Shown one piece after another: positions 17,520 through 26,242 of a DNA stretch of 64,000 nucleotides. The notes below the pieces were generated by a model. That model made no database searches, was not told the origin of the DNA, and was given only the letters and a program-made list of their open reading frames with translations. Source of the DNA: Flavobacterium psychrotrophum (GTDB lineage Bacteria; Bacteroidota; Bacteroidia; Flavobacteriales; Flavobacteriaceae); NCBI RefSeq assembly GCF_003403075.1, contig NZ_CP031557.1, forward strand, positions 2,480,001 through 2,544,000, given 5' to 3'. Position 1 is the first letter of the stretch. Each line of letters opens with the position of its first letter. Both the position numbers and the translations under genes were made by a program.

Positions 17520-19199
17520 CTAGAATTCATCTGTTACACAGCCCTCGGCAGCCGAAGACACCGTACGGGCATATTTATACAGCAATCCGCTTTTTACCTT
17601 TAGCTCAGGCTGTTGCCAGGCAGCCCTGCGCTGTGCCAGTTCTTCATCGCTAAGCAATACATTAATGGTATTGTTTACCGCATCCAACTCTATAATGTCA
17701 TCATCCTGAACCAAACCTATAGTACCACCGTCATATGACTCGGGAGTAATATGCCCCACTACAAAACCATGGGTGCCGCCACTAAAGCGGCCATCGGTAA
17801 TGAGGGCTACGCTCTTGCCAAGTCCTGCGCCAATAAGGGCACTGGTAGGTTTAAGCATTTCCGGCATTCCGGGTGCACCTTTAGGCCCCTCATTCTTTAT
17901 CACGATCACATCGCCGTGCTGTACTTTTCCACTCGAAATACCTTCTATAAGATGTTTTTCGCCGTCAAAAACACGGGCAGGGCCTGTAAACTTCTCCCCT
18001 TCTTTGCCTGTAATTTTAGCCACGCTGCCGCCTGTTGCCAGATTTCCGTAAAGGATACGCAGGTGTCCATCGGGCTTGATAGGATTAGAAAGGGGACGGA
18101 TTATTTTTTGGGTTTCAAAATCAAGAGAAGGAACGTCTGCCAGGTTCTCGGCTAACGTTTTTCCGGTTACGGTAAGGCAATCGCCGTGCAGCAGGCCTTC
18201 CTGTAACAGATATTTCATAACGGCAGGAATACCGCCGTTGTTGTGCAAATCCTGCATTAAATACTTGCCACTCGGCTTAAAATCAGCCAAAACGGGCGTA
18301 GTATCGCTCATGCGCTGAAAATCATCCTGTGTTACCGATACGCCTACGCTTTTAGCCATGGCTACAAAGTGCAGTACAGCATTTGTACTACCGCCCAGTA
18401 TTACGATAATGCGCATGGCATTTTCAAACGCCTTACGCGTCATGATATCTGTAGCCTTAATATCTTTTTCAAGTAACAGCCTTATATATTTGCCGGCATC
18501 CAGGCATTCCTGTTGTTTCTCTGGGCTTAGTGCCGGATTTGAAGATGAATAAGGCAAACTCATACCCAGAGCCTCTATTGCAGATGCCATAGTATTTGCG
18601 GTATACATACCACCACAGGCTCCTGCTCCCGGGCACGCATTGCGTATCACACCCTGAAAATCAGTTTCGCTCATGGTACCGGCTATTTTACCACCCAGTG
18701 CCTCAAATGCCGAAACAATATTGAGGTCTTCGCCTTTATAACATCCGGGGGCTATAGTACCGCCATATACCATTATAGACGGCCTGTTTAGCCTGCCCAT
18801 AGCCATAATGCTACCCGGCATATTTTTATCGCAACCGGGAATGGTAATGAGTCCGTCATAATACTGCCCTCCGCAAATGGCCTCAATACTATCGGCAATA
18901 ACATCGCGGCTTACAAGGCTGTAGCGCATCCCAGCGGTACCGTTACTCATACCGTCGCTCACACCAATAGTGTTGAATATAAGCCCGGCCATGTTGTTAT
19001 CCCAGGTTCCCTGCTTTACAACTTTAGCAAGGTCGTTAAGGTGCATATTGCAGGTGTTTCCATCATAACCCATACTGGCTATGCCCACCTGTGCCTTATC
19101 CATATCATCATCTGTAAAACCTATGCCGTACAGCATGGCTTTGGCCGCAGGCTGTGTGTCATCCTGCGTAAATATTTTAGAAAACTTATTTAATTCCAT
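17520..19199 (-). CDS. ilvD: Dihydroxy-acid dehydratase
   Basis: The enzyme dehydrates 2,3-dihydroxy-acids to the 2-oxo acids of valine and isoleucine synthesis. I chose the ATG at 19199 ([14 protein letters not shown]), which matches the usual N-terminus of the family; an in-frame ATG at 19223 would add eight residues. In the 559-residue form the Fe-S ligands are Cys50 ([11 protein letters not shown]), Cys123 (PGCDKNMPG) and a cysteine near 196 ([12 protein letters not shown]). It lies between ilvE and ilvB, with spacers of about 190 and 144 bases. Confidence 0.94.
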   Translation of the reverse strand: MELNKFSKIFTQDDTQPAAKAMLYGIGFTDDDMDKAQVGIASMGYDGNTCNMHLNDLAKVVKQGTWDNNMAGLIFNTIGVSDGMSNGTAGMRYSLVSRDVIADSIEAICGGQYYDGLITIPGCDKNMPGSIMAMGRLNRPSIMVYGGTIAPGCYKGEDLNIVSAFEALGGKIAGTMSETDFQGVIRNACPGAGACGGMYTANTMASAIEALGMSLPYSSSNPALSPEKQQECLDAGKYIRLLLEKDIKATDIMTRKAFENAMRIIVILGGSTNAVLHFVAMAKSVGVSVTQDDFQRMSDTTPVLADFKPSGKYLMQDLHNNGGIPAVMKYLLQEGLLHGDCLTVTGKTLAENLADVPSLDFETQKIIRPLSNPIKPDGHLRILYGNLATGGSVAKITGKEGEKFTGPARVFDGEKHLIEGISSGKVQHGDVIVIKNEGPKGAPGMPEMLKPTSALIGAGLGKSVALITDGRFSGGTHGFVVGHITPESYDGGTIGLVQDDDIIELDAVNNTINVLLSDEELAQRRAAWQQPELKVKSGLLYKYARTVSSAAEGCVTDEF

Positions 19200-19390
19200 T
19201 ATTGTTTGTAGTTCAGGGTTCATGGTTTAGAGTTACTCACTCTTGCCTTTAAACCTCAACTTAATATTTAGTTTGTGTGTGTATTTGTAACTACTCTGCC
19301 CTGCTGGCACCCTCAAAAGGGGAATAGCTTCACTCCTGTTGATAACATATTGTGTGGCTCAACTATAAACGATGAACCACAAACAAAAAA

Positions 19391-20287
19391 CTACCGCAGT
19401 TGCAGCTTAAACTCCTCAAGGTTCTTGCCTACTACAAGGTTACTGTATCCTTTCTGGATAATGGCACACAGGCTGCTGTCCCAGTCTTTTGTAAACGGTA
19501 TATCATCTAACGATTCTAATGCAATAACTTCTGCGGCAGTACCACAAAAGAAGGCAGCATCTGCACCACGCATTTCATCGGGTGTGAAGAATTTTTCTAC
19601 TACAGGAATATCCAGTTCTTTGCACATTTCTATAACCGTGGCGCGGGTAATACCCGGAAGTATACTCCCCAGAGACGGTGTATATAACGTGCCGTCTTTT
19701 TCAAAAAAAACGTTGGCTCCGCTACTTTCGGCAACATAGCCCTTAGCATCCAGTAACAAAGCTTCATCATAACCTTTATGGCGCGCTTCTTCGCATGCCA
19801 GTATAGAATTTACGTAGTGTCCGCTTGCCTTGGCTTCGATGCGAAACGCTTTAGGATTTGGGCGCTCAAAGCTGCTGGTCATTACACGTTGTTTACCAGA
19901 AAGGTACCCGTTGCTCCATCCCCATGCCTCTATAGCCAGGTAACTCTCCTTCCCCCTGCTCAATGACATATTTGGCGAACAAAATACCAGCGGGCGGATG
20001 TAGGCATCGCTAAGCCCGTTACGCTCTAAAAGTTGGTAGGTAAGTGCGGTAAGTTCCTCGGTAGTATATTCAAACGGAATGTACATCATCTCTGCACTGC
20101 GGCGCAGGCGGTCGTAGTGTTCTTGTGCTTTAAAAATTCTTGTGCCGTTATCTGTCTTATACGACTTAATACCTTCAAAAACGGCATAACCGTAGTGTAG
20201 TGATTGCCCGTAAAGATTAGTAGTTGCTTCGGTTGCTTTTACAAACTCGCCGTTGTAATAAATAATCGTGTCGCTGTTGTAATACAT
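19391..20287 (-). CDS. ilvE: Branched-chain amino acid aminotransferase
   Basis: The 298-residue fold-type IV PLP enzyme makes the last step to valine, isoleucine and leucine. Family boxes are SLHYGYAVFEGIKSY near 30-44, the PLP lysine Lys153 in EAKASGHYVNS, the DAKGYVAESSGANVFF strand near 178-193, LPGITR near 208 and the FCGTAAEV loop near 250. It is the first structural gene of the ilv cluster. A 168-base leader lies between a coded 18-residue peptide and this ATG, including a terminator hairpin 44 bases upstream, so its expression is probably set by attenuation. Confidence 0.94.
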   Translation of the reverse strand: MYYNSDTIIYYNGEFVKATEATTNLYGQSLHYGYAVFEGIKSYKTDNGTRIFKAQEHYDRLRRSAEMMYIPFEYTTEELTALTYQLLERNGLSDAYIRPLVFCSPNMSLSRGKESYLAIEAWGWSNGYLSGKQRVMTSSFERPNPKAFRIEAKASGHYVNSILACEEARHKGYDEALLLDAKGYVAESSGANVFFEKDGTLYTPSLGSILPGITRATVIEMCKELDIPVVEKFFTPDEMRGADAAFFCGTAAEVIALESLDDIPFTKDWDSSLCAIIQKGYSNLVVGKNLEEFKLQLR

Positions 20288-20330
20288 GTATGCTGTTTTT
20301 CTGTTTGTTTATATACTAAATACCGGATAC

Positions 20331-20364
20331 AAAAAAGCCGTTCCTTTATGAGGGAACGGCTTTT
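20331..20364 (-). terminator. Attenuator terminator before ilvE
   Basis: On the minus strand a 12-bp perfect stem (arms 20353-20364 and 20333-20344) closes an 8-base loop and is followed by a run of T from 20336 to 20331. It lies after the Ile/Val/Leu-rich leader peptide and 44 bases before ilvE, the place expected for an attenuator. Read-through should need translation-dependent refolding of the leader RNA. Confidence 0.85.
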
Positions 20365-20398
20365 ATATATCTGATATATCTACACGGTATCCCTCACA
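20349..20398 (-). promoter_or_regulatory. Candidate antiterminator pairing of the ilv leader
   Basis: TGAGGGA (20396-20390) just after the leader stop codon is the exact complement of TCCCTCA (20355-20349), which covers the loop and the top three bases of the 5' arm of the terminator. Upstream, CTCATTA within the last leader codons could pair with TAA-TG-TGAG, with a two-base bulge. These alternatives fit a classical attenuator, though the overlap with the terminator stem is short and folding energies were not computed. Confidence 0.5.
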
Positions 20399-20455
20399 TT
20401 AATTGCTAATGAGAATAATGTTGTGCAGGACTACTATGTTGATGTTTGTTTTCAT
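20399..20455 (-). CDS. ilv operon leader peptide (18 residues)
   Basis: The minus-strand frame 20455-20399 encodes MKTNINIVVLHNIILISN and a TAA stop. Nine of the 18 residues are Ile, Val or Leu, grouped as I-V-V-L and I-I-L-I, and the codons are varied (ATC, ATA, ATT, GTA, GTC, CTG, CTC). This is the composition of a regulatory leader whose ribosome stalls when charged tRNA for these amino acids is scarce. It is followed at once by a possible antiterminator and a strong terminator before ilvE. Translation is inferred, not shown. Confidence 0.75.
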   Translation of the reverse strand: MKTNINIVVLHNIILISN

Positions 20456-20463
20456 TGTTATAA

Positions 20464-20493
20464 CGAATGTATAAATAATTTCTCAACAACCAA
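20464..20493 (-). promoter_or_regulatory. Candidate promoter of the ilv leader
   Basis: TTG (20493-20491) and TACATTCG (20471-20464) lie 19 bases apart on the minus strand, close to the Flavobacterium consensus TTG / TAnnTTTG with one mismatch in the -7 box. Transcription from here would leave a very short untranslated stretch before the leader ATG at 20455, so another start farther upstream is possible. Confidence 0.35.
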
Positions 20494-20677
20494 ACAATTT
20501 AACTAACAATTATTCAACACAAAACCTTTTATAAACATATTAATATCTGAAATTTTGCCAAAATATTAAATAGTACAAAATTTAAAGTGTGATTTTAGAT
20601 TTTATCAAAAATAGATTGCTAAAAAGGGATGCGATTTTTCTTGATATGGCAAAAATCATAGCAATACAACGGGAAAC

Positions 20678-20709
20678 AAAAAACCCGTACTACAAAAATG
20701 TAATACGGG
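20678..20709 (-). terminator. Terminator after the lytic transglycosylase gene
   Basis: The arms are ACCCGTAC-like: CCCGTA (20684-20689 on the plus strand) with TACGGG (20704-20709), with an inner TAC/GTA pair. The A-run 20678-20683 gives six T residues after the stem on the minus strand. It lies 26 bases after the stop codon of the gene. Confidence 0.75.
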
Positions 20710-20734
20710 CTCATGTCATAAATTATATAATGGC

Positions 20735-21625
20735 CTAATATCCTGAAAGCGGAATTTCTACCGAATATTCTTTCCCGCCAGATACATCGAGTTTACGATC
20801 TCGCATCCACGGGTTGTGTATCTTGAGTATCTTATAATTAATCCCCTGCTGCTTTGCAAAAACAGAAAGATCGGGCACGGATGATGTTACACTAACCGTT
20901 TTAGATGGTATAACACCATATAGCTCGCCGGGCGCAAGCGTAAAGCCATACTGCGCCGGGTGCTGCATAATTTCTTTTAATGCCAGTATCCTGAAAACAT
21001 AGCGGCTTGTTTCATCAGCCAGCAATACATCATAATAACTATCTACCCCCTGAAAGGTAAGCTGTTTATTTACGCCACCCAGGCCGGCGTTATACGATGC
21101 CGCTGCCAGCGTCCAGGAACCAAATTTGTTTTTTGCAGCAAGCAGGTATTTACAGGCAGCCTCTGTACTCTTAGCCAGGTGGTAGCGTTCGTCTACAATC
21201 TCATTTACTTCAAGTCCGTATTGCTTGCCGGTTTCTGGCATAAACTGCCATACACCACGTGCACCTGCAGGCGATACCACATTTACAAGTCCGCTTTCTA
21301 TCACAGCCAGGTATTTAAAATCATCGGGGATGCCATACTGTTTTAATATGGGTTCTATAACGGGAAATGCCCTGTTGGCACGCTTTAATATAAGGAGTGT
21401 TGTAGCGTCGAGGTTTGCGTTAACCAGCAGTTCCCTGTCTAATCGTTCACGCACATCGCTTATATTTAACGGTGTCTTTTCTCCCGCAAAATCAATCTGC
21501 GTTGGGAAAGAACGTCTCTCTACTGCTACGGTTTTATCTGCCGGTTTATCATAAGTTGTTTGCACTGCAATACCTCCCAGTAAAACCAGTGATGCTGCTA
21601 CGCCTGTATTTTTTAGCCACTCCAT
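20735..21625 (-). CDS. Lytic transglycosylase (SLT domain)
   Basis: The 296-residue protein has an N-terminal hydrophobic segment (residues 8-24) that is a signal or anchor. An SLT-type transglycosylase domain follows from about residue 80 to 215. The catalytic glutamate is Glu110 in LAVIESGL; GVWQFMPETGKQYGL and AAASYNAGLGGVNKQL are the typical downstream boxes. It cleaves the glycan strands of peptidoglycan in the periplasm with anhydro-product formation, as in the MltD group. A C-terminal part of about 80 residues has no LysM signature that I can see. It is transcribed alone, with a terminator at its end. Confidence 0.87.
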   Translation of the reverse strand: MEWLKNTGVAASLVLLGGIAVQTTYDKPADKTVAVERRSFPTQIDFAGEKTPLNISDVRERLDRELLVNANLDATTLLILKRANRAFPVIEPILKQYGIPDDFKYLAVIESGLVNVVSPAGARGVWQFMPETGKQYGLEVNEIVDERYHLAKSTEAACKYLLAAKNKFGSWTLAAASYNAGLGGVNKQLTFQGVDSYYDVLLADETSRYVFRILALKEIMQHPAQYGFTLAPGELYGVIPSKTVSVTSSVPDLSVFAKQQGINYKILKIHNPWMRDRKLDVSGGKEYSVEIPLSGY

Positions 21626-21713
21626 TTATCTTCTGTTGTTTTATGTTCTATATTTTCTGAGGTCGAAAGTATGATGCCCAAGCATCATGAATACTACTCT
21701 CAATTCGTAATTT

Positions 21714-22379
21714 CTAATTCTCAATAATTTCCGGCAGGTGCTCTGTAAGCCACTTGCCTTTTGTAAGCACCATAACATGGGTTGCTTCCTCAACAGGTAT
21801 GTAGCTTTTTAAATACTTTACCGGAAAAACCTCATCGGCTGCTCCGTGTATGTGCACTACATCCATATCAGGGTCGCATCTGTCCCAGTTTATAATTGTT
21901 TTAAACGCCCAGTCGAGGTATTTCTTATCCCGTACCGACATAAATTTATCATATAAATTCAGCTTTCGGGTTACCGCGTTGTTACCCACAAACATTTGCG
22001 CCAGCCAGCCTATTTCCTGCATCAGTCTTGTAGGGAAAAGATGGTAGGCCTTAATACGTTTTGCAAAACGCATTCGCCTTGGATACTCAGCGTTGCATCG
22101 CACGCTGGATATGATAATTATCTTTCTGGCCTTCAACACCTTAGCCATTTCCTGCACAATGAGCCCCCCAAATGATACGCCTACCAGCACCGGGTTTTCA
22201 TGCTTTATTGCCTGCGCTACACGTGCTGTATAATGGGGTATGGTTTCCGCTTTGTTTTCGGGCAGCAACCATTCAAGATAATGACATTCATAGCGCTCTT
22301 CCGGCAACTTAATGTTTTCAAAAATTGCAGGGCTTGCCGCAAGGCCGGGCATAAAGTACACAGGTATCTTTTCCATCAC
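21714..22379 (-). CDS. Alpha/beta hydrolase
   Basis: This 221-residue protein has the nucleophile elbow GVSFG with Ser69, an early oxyanion-type loop (PGLAASPAIF, residues 11-20) and a late HIHGAADEVFPV segment near 180 with the acid residue. The base histidine is probably that in EEATHVMVL near residue 200. No signal peptide is present, so it is probably cytoplasmic. The substrate is unknown. It is divergent from the pirin gene across a 116-base spacer. Confidence 0.75.
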   Translation of the reverse strand: MMEKIPVYFMPGLAASPAIFENIKLPEERYECHYLEWLLPENKAETIPHYTARVAQAIKHENPVLVGVSFGGLIVQEMAKVLKARKIIIISSVRCNAEYPRRMRFAKRIKAYHLFPTRLMQEIGWLAQMFVGNNAVTRKLNLYDKFMSVRDKKYLDWAFKTIINWDRCDPDMDVVHIHGAADEVFPVKYLKSYIPVEEATHVMVLTKGKWLTEHLPEIIEN

Positions 22380-22495
22380 ACAGTTTTAACGCCCATATAG
22401 GGGCTACTATCAAAATTTATTCCGAAATTTGTATAAAATTAAAGTTTTTACAGTAACACACTGTTGCCAAATTTTAATTTATCCGTTAAAATTCT

Positions 22496-23218
22496 ATGAA
22501 AACAAGACTATTCCCTAAAAGCCAGCGAGGTACAGCAGATCATGGCTGGCTACAAGCCAACTTTTCTTTTTCGTTTGGCAATTATTATAACCCCGATATG
22601 GTACAGTTTGGTATGCTTCGCGTGCTTAATGATGATACCATAGGCGCAGGTATGGGCTTTGGCACGCACCCGCATGATAATATGGAGATCATTACCATTC
22701 CGCTTGAAGGGGGGCTTACCCACCGCGACAGCATGGGCAGTCATGCTACCGTTCGTTTTGGCGAAGTGCAGGTAATGAGTGCCGGTACCGGGATTACTCA
22801 CAGCGAAATGAATGCCAGTGAGACTGACCGCGCCAAAACATTACAGCTATGGATATTTCCGGAAACAGAAAATGTAACGCCACGCTATGACCAAAAGAGC
22901 TTTGACCCCGAGGCACATCGTAACAGCTTTATCAATATTGTGTCGCCAAATGATAAAAATGACGGCAATGCACTATGGATCTATCAGCAGGCCTGGCTAC
23001 ATCTGGGTGTTTTTGACGCAGGGCAAACCATAGAATACAAGATAAACGCCGAAGGGAATGGCTTATATCTGTTTTTAATTGAAGGAGAACTTGAGATTAA
23101 TGGACAGGCAGTTAATGAGCGCGATGCCTATGGTGCTGTAGAGTTTGATACCCTACAGATTAAAACAAAGGCTGCCGCCAAAATACTGACCATAGAAGTA
23201 CCAATGCAATTTAAATAA
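22496..23218 (+). CDS. Pirin family bicupin protein
   Basis: The 240-residue protein is a pirin-like bicupin. Metal ligands are His58 and His60 (FGTHPHDNMEI), His102 (ITHSEM) and Glu104, as in E. coli YhhW, which shows quercetin 2,3-dioxygenase activity in vitro. The first cupin runs to about residue 115 and a second, less conserved one to the end. The cellular role of bacterial pirins is not settled; redox sensing or dioxygenase activity are proposed. The small GNAT gene starts five bases after the stop, so they likely form an operon. Confidence 0.9.
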   Translation: MKTRLFPKSQRGTADHGWLQANFSFSFGNYYNPDMVQFGMLRVLNDDTIGAGMGFGTHPHDNMEIITIPLEGGLTHRDSMGSHATVRFGEVQVMSAGTGITHSEMNASETDRAKTLQLWIFPETENVTPRYDQKSFDPEAHRNSFINIVSPNDKNDGNALWIYQQAWLHLGVFDAGQTIEYKINAEGNGLYLFLIEGELEINGQAVNERDAYGAVEFDTLQIKTKAAAKILTIEVPMQFK

Positions 23219-23223
23219 TAGCC

Positions 23224-23508
23224 ATGGAAGTTAAAGACAACGAATTTAGCCGTCAATTTGAAGCTACTGTTAACGGCAACACCTACACTATTGAATATTC
23301 TATACAGGAACGCAAACTGTTTCTAACCAAAGTGCACCAGCCCGAAGGAGCAGAAGATGATGGCGTTATTAGCGATATGCTAAAAGAAATTTTAGCTACT
23401 GTAGAAGAAAAGAGATGGCGTGTAATGCCTATTCACCCTAAGGTGGTAGCGTTTTTCAGGAAAAACCCGGGCTATAAAGATATGCTTCCGCCGGGCATAC
23501 GAATCTAA
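23224..23508 (+). CDS. Small GNAT-like N-acetyltransferase (COG2388 type)
   Basis: The 94-residue protein is a minimal GNAT fold. It resembles the YjdJ/NATD1 family, with short beta strands ([18 protein letters not shown]), a [18 protein letters not shown] turn and a C-terminal [20 protein letters not shown] helix-strand. Members bind acetyl-CoA; substrates are unknown. It lies directly after the pirin gene and 26 bases before the SDR gene, in one likely transcription unit. Confidence 0.75.
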   Translation: MEVKDNEFSRQFEATVNGNTYTIEYSIQERKLFLTKVHQPEGAEDDGVISDMLKEILATVEEKRWRVMPIHPKVVAFFRKNPGYKDMLPPGIRI

Positions 23509-23534
23509 ATTACTTAATTACCAATACACACATA

Positions 23535-24251
23535 ATGCAAAGTTTAAAAGGAAAGAATGCACTGATTACCGGTGCAGGAAAAGGTATTGGCAAAGCCATA
23601 GCGCTTGCCCTTGCTGAAGAAGGAACTAATCTTATATTAATAGCCCGCACAGCTACAGACGTTGAAAGCGTAGCTAAGGAAGCTGAAGCAAAAGGTGTAA
23701 AAGCGCTTGCTCTTACTGCCGATGTTGCCGAGATCGTTTCGATTACCGCAGCGATCGAAAAAGGTGTGGCCGAATTTGGCCATATCGACATACTTATCAA
23801 TAATGCGGGTGTAGGCAAATTTGGTAAGTTCCTCGACCTTACACCAGATGAGTTTGAAAACATTATCAAGGTAAACCTTATGGGCGTGTACTATGCTACA
23901 CGTGCTGTACTACCAGGCATGATAGAGCAGCAAAGTGGCGATATTGTAAACATATCATCTACCGCAGGATTAAAAGGAGCAGCAGTTACCAGTGCCTACA
24001 GCGCGAGTAAGTTTGCGGTAATGGGCTTGACAGAATCGCTAATGCAGGAGGTACGCAAACACAATATACGTGTTACAGCACTTGCCCCAAGTACTATTGC
24101 TACAGATATGGCAAAAGACCTTAACCTTACCGATGGCAACCCTGATAAAGTAATGCAGGCCGAGGATTTTGCTGAGCTTATTGTGGCACAGCTTAAGCTA
24201 AACAAGCGTGTATTTATTAAGGAGAGCAGCATTTGGTCTACAAATCCATAA
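23535..24251 (+). CDS. Short-chain dehydrogenase/reductase (FabG-like)
   Basis: The 238-residue protein has the Rossmann motif TGAGKGIG (residues 12-19), NNAG (89-92) and the catalytic set Ser142, Tyr155 and Lys159 (YSASK). These belong to the classical SDR family. It is often named 3-ketoacyl-ACP reductase in Flavobacterium, but the gene is not next to fatty-acid synthesis genes, so another keto substrate is possible. It lies between the GNAT gene and a methyltransferase, 8 bases before the latter. Confidence 0.88.
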   Translation: MQSLKGKNALITGAGKGIGKAIALALAEEGTNLILIARTATDVESVAKEAEAKGVKALALTADVAEIVSITAAIEKGVAEFGHIDILINNAGVGKFGKFLDLTPDEFENIIKVNLMGVYYATRAVLPGMIEQQSGDIVNISSTAGLKGAAVTSAYSASKFAVMGLTESLMQEVRKHNIRVTALAPSTIATDMAKDLNLTDGNPDKVMQAEDFAELIVAQLKLNKRVFIKESSIWSTNP

Positions 24252-24259
24252 AATAAGAT

Positions 24260-24895
24260 ATGAGTAACGTTGCATGCCCGCTGTGCAGCGGAACCTCTAA
24301 AACATATTACATACATGGGCAAAGGGAGTTTTTACAATGCTCCCTTTGCCTTTCTGTTTTTTTAAACCCAAAAGATTATCTTTCTGTAGAAGCCGAACTG
24401 GCGCACTACAATATGCACAACAACGACCCGGAAGATGTGCGCTACCAAAACTTTGTGCGTCCCATTGTAAATCCTATCCTGGCCGATTTTAAGCCGGAAG
24501 ATAAGGGCCTGGATTTTGGTTCGGGTAGTGGCTCCCCTATTGTAAAACTGCTTACTGATGCGGGTTATAACATTAGTCAGTACGACTTATTCTACCACAA
24601 CCATCCTGAAGTATTACAGCAGCAATATGACTACATTGCCTGTAGCGAAACGGCTGAACATTTTAAAGAAGCGCATAAAGAATTTACGGTATTTCGTAAA
24701 TTATTAAAACCCGGCGGCAGGTTGTATGTAATGACATTGCGTTTTGACCCGAATATTGATTTTGGCACCTGGTTCTATAAAACCGACCCTACCCATGTAT
24801 TTCTATACAGCGATGAAGCGTTTGAATGGATACGGGAGGAATTTGATTTTAAGAGTGTTGAATTGAATGGCAGGGTTGCGGTGTTGGGATTGTGA
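24260..24895 (+). CDS. Class I SAM-dependent methyltransferase with zinc ribbon
   Basis: The 211-residue protein starts with a probable zinc ribbon, Cys6/Cys9 and Cys27/Cys30, and then has a class I methyltransferase core with the SAM-binding loop GLDFGSGSGSP near residues 83-93. A CSETAEHF box follows near 130. The small N-terminal ribbon is like that of methyltransferase type 11/23 proteins that act on small molecules or lipids. No target can be named. It probably belongs to the pirin-GNAT-SDR transcription unit. Confidence 0.82.
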   Translation: MSNVACPLCSGTSKTYYIHGQREFLQCSLCLSVFLNPKDYLSVEAELAHYNMHNNDPEDVRYQNFVRPIVNPILADFKPEDKGLDFGSGSGSPIVKLLTDAGYNISQYDLFYHNHPEVLQQQYDYIACSETAEHFKEAHKEFTVFRKLLKPGGRLYVMTLRFDPNIDFGTWFYKTDPTHVFLYSDEAFEWIREEFDFKSVELNGRVAVLGL

Positions 24896-25011
24896 TCTTT
24901 AATTCTTAGTATATTTTACCACTAAGGTCACGAAGTTTTACACAGAGATCACAAAGCTGTGTGAATAATTGTGGGTACGGGGCTATATGCTATTGTAACA
25001 ATAGGATACAT

Positions 25012-25051
25012 CGAAATATATTTTTTTGTATATTTATAGAAATATATTTCG
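25012..25051. promoter_or_regulatory. Operator-like inverted repeat of the toxin-antitoxin pair
   Basis: Perfect 11-bp arms CGAAATATATT (25012-25022) and AATATATTTCG (25041-25051) lie 18 bases apart and end two bases before the antitoxin ATG. Such palindromes upstream of toxin-antitoxin operons are usually bound by the antitoxin for autorepression. Confidence 0.65.
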
Positions 25052-25053
25052 TC

Positions 25054-25287
25054 ATGGATACTTCAACACTAAGGACTGATCTGATAGATAAAATCAAAAA
25101 CTCTCTTGACGATGAAACAGTTTTAGACATTGCCCGATTAGTAAACTTAAATAATGAAAAACTTATAGTGGTTTTTACAGAAGAGCAACAAATGCGTATA
25201 AATAAATCTCTCCTGGATTATAAAGAGGGTAGATATGTAACTGGCGAAGTTGCTGAAAAAGATATTCAGGAATGGCTAAAAGATTAA
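25054..25287 (+). CDS. Antitoxin of a RelE/ParE-type system
   Basis: I take the ATG at 25054 (MDTSTLRTDLIDKI), giving 77 residues. An in-frame GTG farther upstream would read through the palindromic operator and a cysteine-rich, non-typical stretch. The small acidic protein (EEQQMRINKSLLDYKEGR, then EKDIQEWLKD) overlaps the toxin gene by 16 bases. Its family is recognised only from the gene pair, since no clear DNA-binding motif stands out. It is expected to neutralise the toxin and bind the operator at 25012-25051. Confidence 0.72.
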   Translation: MDTSTLRTDLIDKIKNSLDDETVLDIARLVNLNNEKLIVVFTEEQQMRINKSLLDYKEGRYVTGEVAEKDIQEWLKD

Positions 25288-25574
25288 TTTGGACAACTGA
25301 AGCCTTAAACAACAGAAAAGAAATTTTCGAATACTGGACTAATAGAAATCAGTCAAAATCCTACAGTAGCAGACTAAACAAAATTTTTAATGAACATATA
25401 GAATTAGTTCTTAAATATCCTGAAATAGGCATGAGAACTAACAATAAAGATATTTTCACAAAAACAGTCAGGGATTATCAAATCATATATTTATCGCTAC
25501 AAAATTCGATAATGATCCTGAGTATTTGGGACACAAGACAAGACTCAAACAAATTAAAATATGAAGGTTTTTAA
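25272..25574 (+). CDS. RelE/ParE family toxin
   Basis: The 100-residue basic protein fits the RelE/ParE fold: an opening strand (KRLIWTTEALNN), two helices with FEYWTNRNQSKSYSSRLNK, the EHIELVLKYPEIGMRTNN turn, VRDYQIIYLSLQNS and the closing strand IMILSIWDTRQD. ParE members poison DNA gyrase and RelE members cut mRNA at the ribosome; the sequence does not decide which. It starts within the antitoxin gene and ends 23 bases before a convergent esterase gene. Confidence 0.82.
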   Translation: MAKRLIWTTEALNNRKEIFEYWTNRNQSKSYSSRLNKIFNEHIELVLKYPEIGMRTNNKDIFTKTVRDYQIIYLSLQNSIMILSIWDTRQDSNKLKYEGF

Positions 25575-25597
25575 TTTGTTTGAATCTTGTAAAGAAA

Positions 25598-26239
25598 TCA
25601 CCCAAGCCACTTCACTAAATCATAAAAATTTTGCGGAGCCACACCATGCCCTACCGGATACTCGTGGTACTCATTTTTAATGCCTAACGTGTTTAAAAAT
25701 TCAGGAGCTTTACGTGCCCAGTCTACCGGGATAACCTGGTCTACAACGCCGTGCGAGATAAAGAATTTAATATGCGAAAGTTCTTTTGTATGTACATCAT
25801 CTGCTACTATAGGCTGGTGCAGGTAACCGCTAAGTGCTGCCACCCTTCTTATTTTTTCAGGATATTTTAAAGCTACCGAATAACTTAATATAGCACCCTG
25901 GCTAAAGCCGATAAGCGTTACATTATCTTTATCGATAGGATATTTAGCAGTGGCTTCGTCAATGAACGTTGCAAGCAGGTCGCGCGATTGTGCCGCCTGG
26001 GCATCATCGGTAAACTTATTCATATCGGCATCAAAATTGATGGCATACCACGCATACCCTGCTCCCGGAAGGTTATAGGGCGCACGTACCGACAAGATAA
26101 AATACTCGTCGGGCAATTGTGCTGCAAAACCAAAAAGGTCTTCCTCATTACTGCCGTAGCCGTGTATTAGTAATAGCAAAGGATTTTTATCAAGCTTTAC
26201 TTTTGGTTCTCTTACCAGGTGATATAATGACAACTCCAT
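25598..26239 (-). CDS. Alpha/beta hydrolase, phospholipase/carboxylesterase type
   Basis: The 213-residue protein resembles the carboxylesterase/thioesterase group (PF02230). The oxyanion loop is LIHGYGSNEEDL near 25-35, the nucleophile is Ser113 in LIGFSQGAILSY, the acid is in SHGVVDQVIPVDWA near 165 and the base is His in YPVGHGVAP near 200. All catalytic parts look intact. It is the last gene of a five-gene unit on the minus strand and starts three bases after the stop of the upstream DUF4870-like gene. Confidence 0.85.
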   Translation of the reverse strand: MELSLYHLVREPKVKLDKNPLLLLIHGYGSNEEDLFGFAAQLPDEYFILSVRAPYNLPGAGYAWYAINFDADMNKFTDDAQAAQSRDLLATFIDEATAKYPIDKDNVTLIGFSQGAILSYSVALKYPEKIRRVAALSGYLHQPIVADDVHTKELSHIKFFISHGVVDQVIPVDWARKAPEFLNTLGIKNEYHEYPVGHGVAPQNFYDLVKWLG

Positions 26240-26242
26240 TAC

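Larger units (their letters stand above)
20288..20734. other. Intergenic region with the ilv leader
   Basis: This 447-base region between the lytic transglycosylase and ilvE contains the leader peptide, attenuator and a terminator for the gene upstream (20678-20709). The stretch 20494-20677 is very A+T-rich and I see no gene in it. Confidence 0.6.

Noticed and set aside
20456..20677. Riboswitch or tRNA upstream of ilvE
   Set aside because: The stretch is A+T-rich, and I see no cloverleaf or conserved riboswitch core; the leader peptide explains the region better.
24900..24970. Possible small RNA or repeat after the methyltransferase gene
   Set aside because: There is an ACACAG/CTGTGT pair in a CACTAAGGTCACGAAG context that looks like common intergenic sequence, but it is too short and weak to name.
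24961..25053. GTG start extending the antitoxin gene upstream
   Set aside because: The extension is Cys- and Ile-rich, reads through the operator palindrome and is not needed for a normal antitoxin length.
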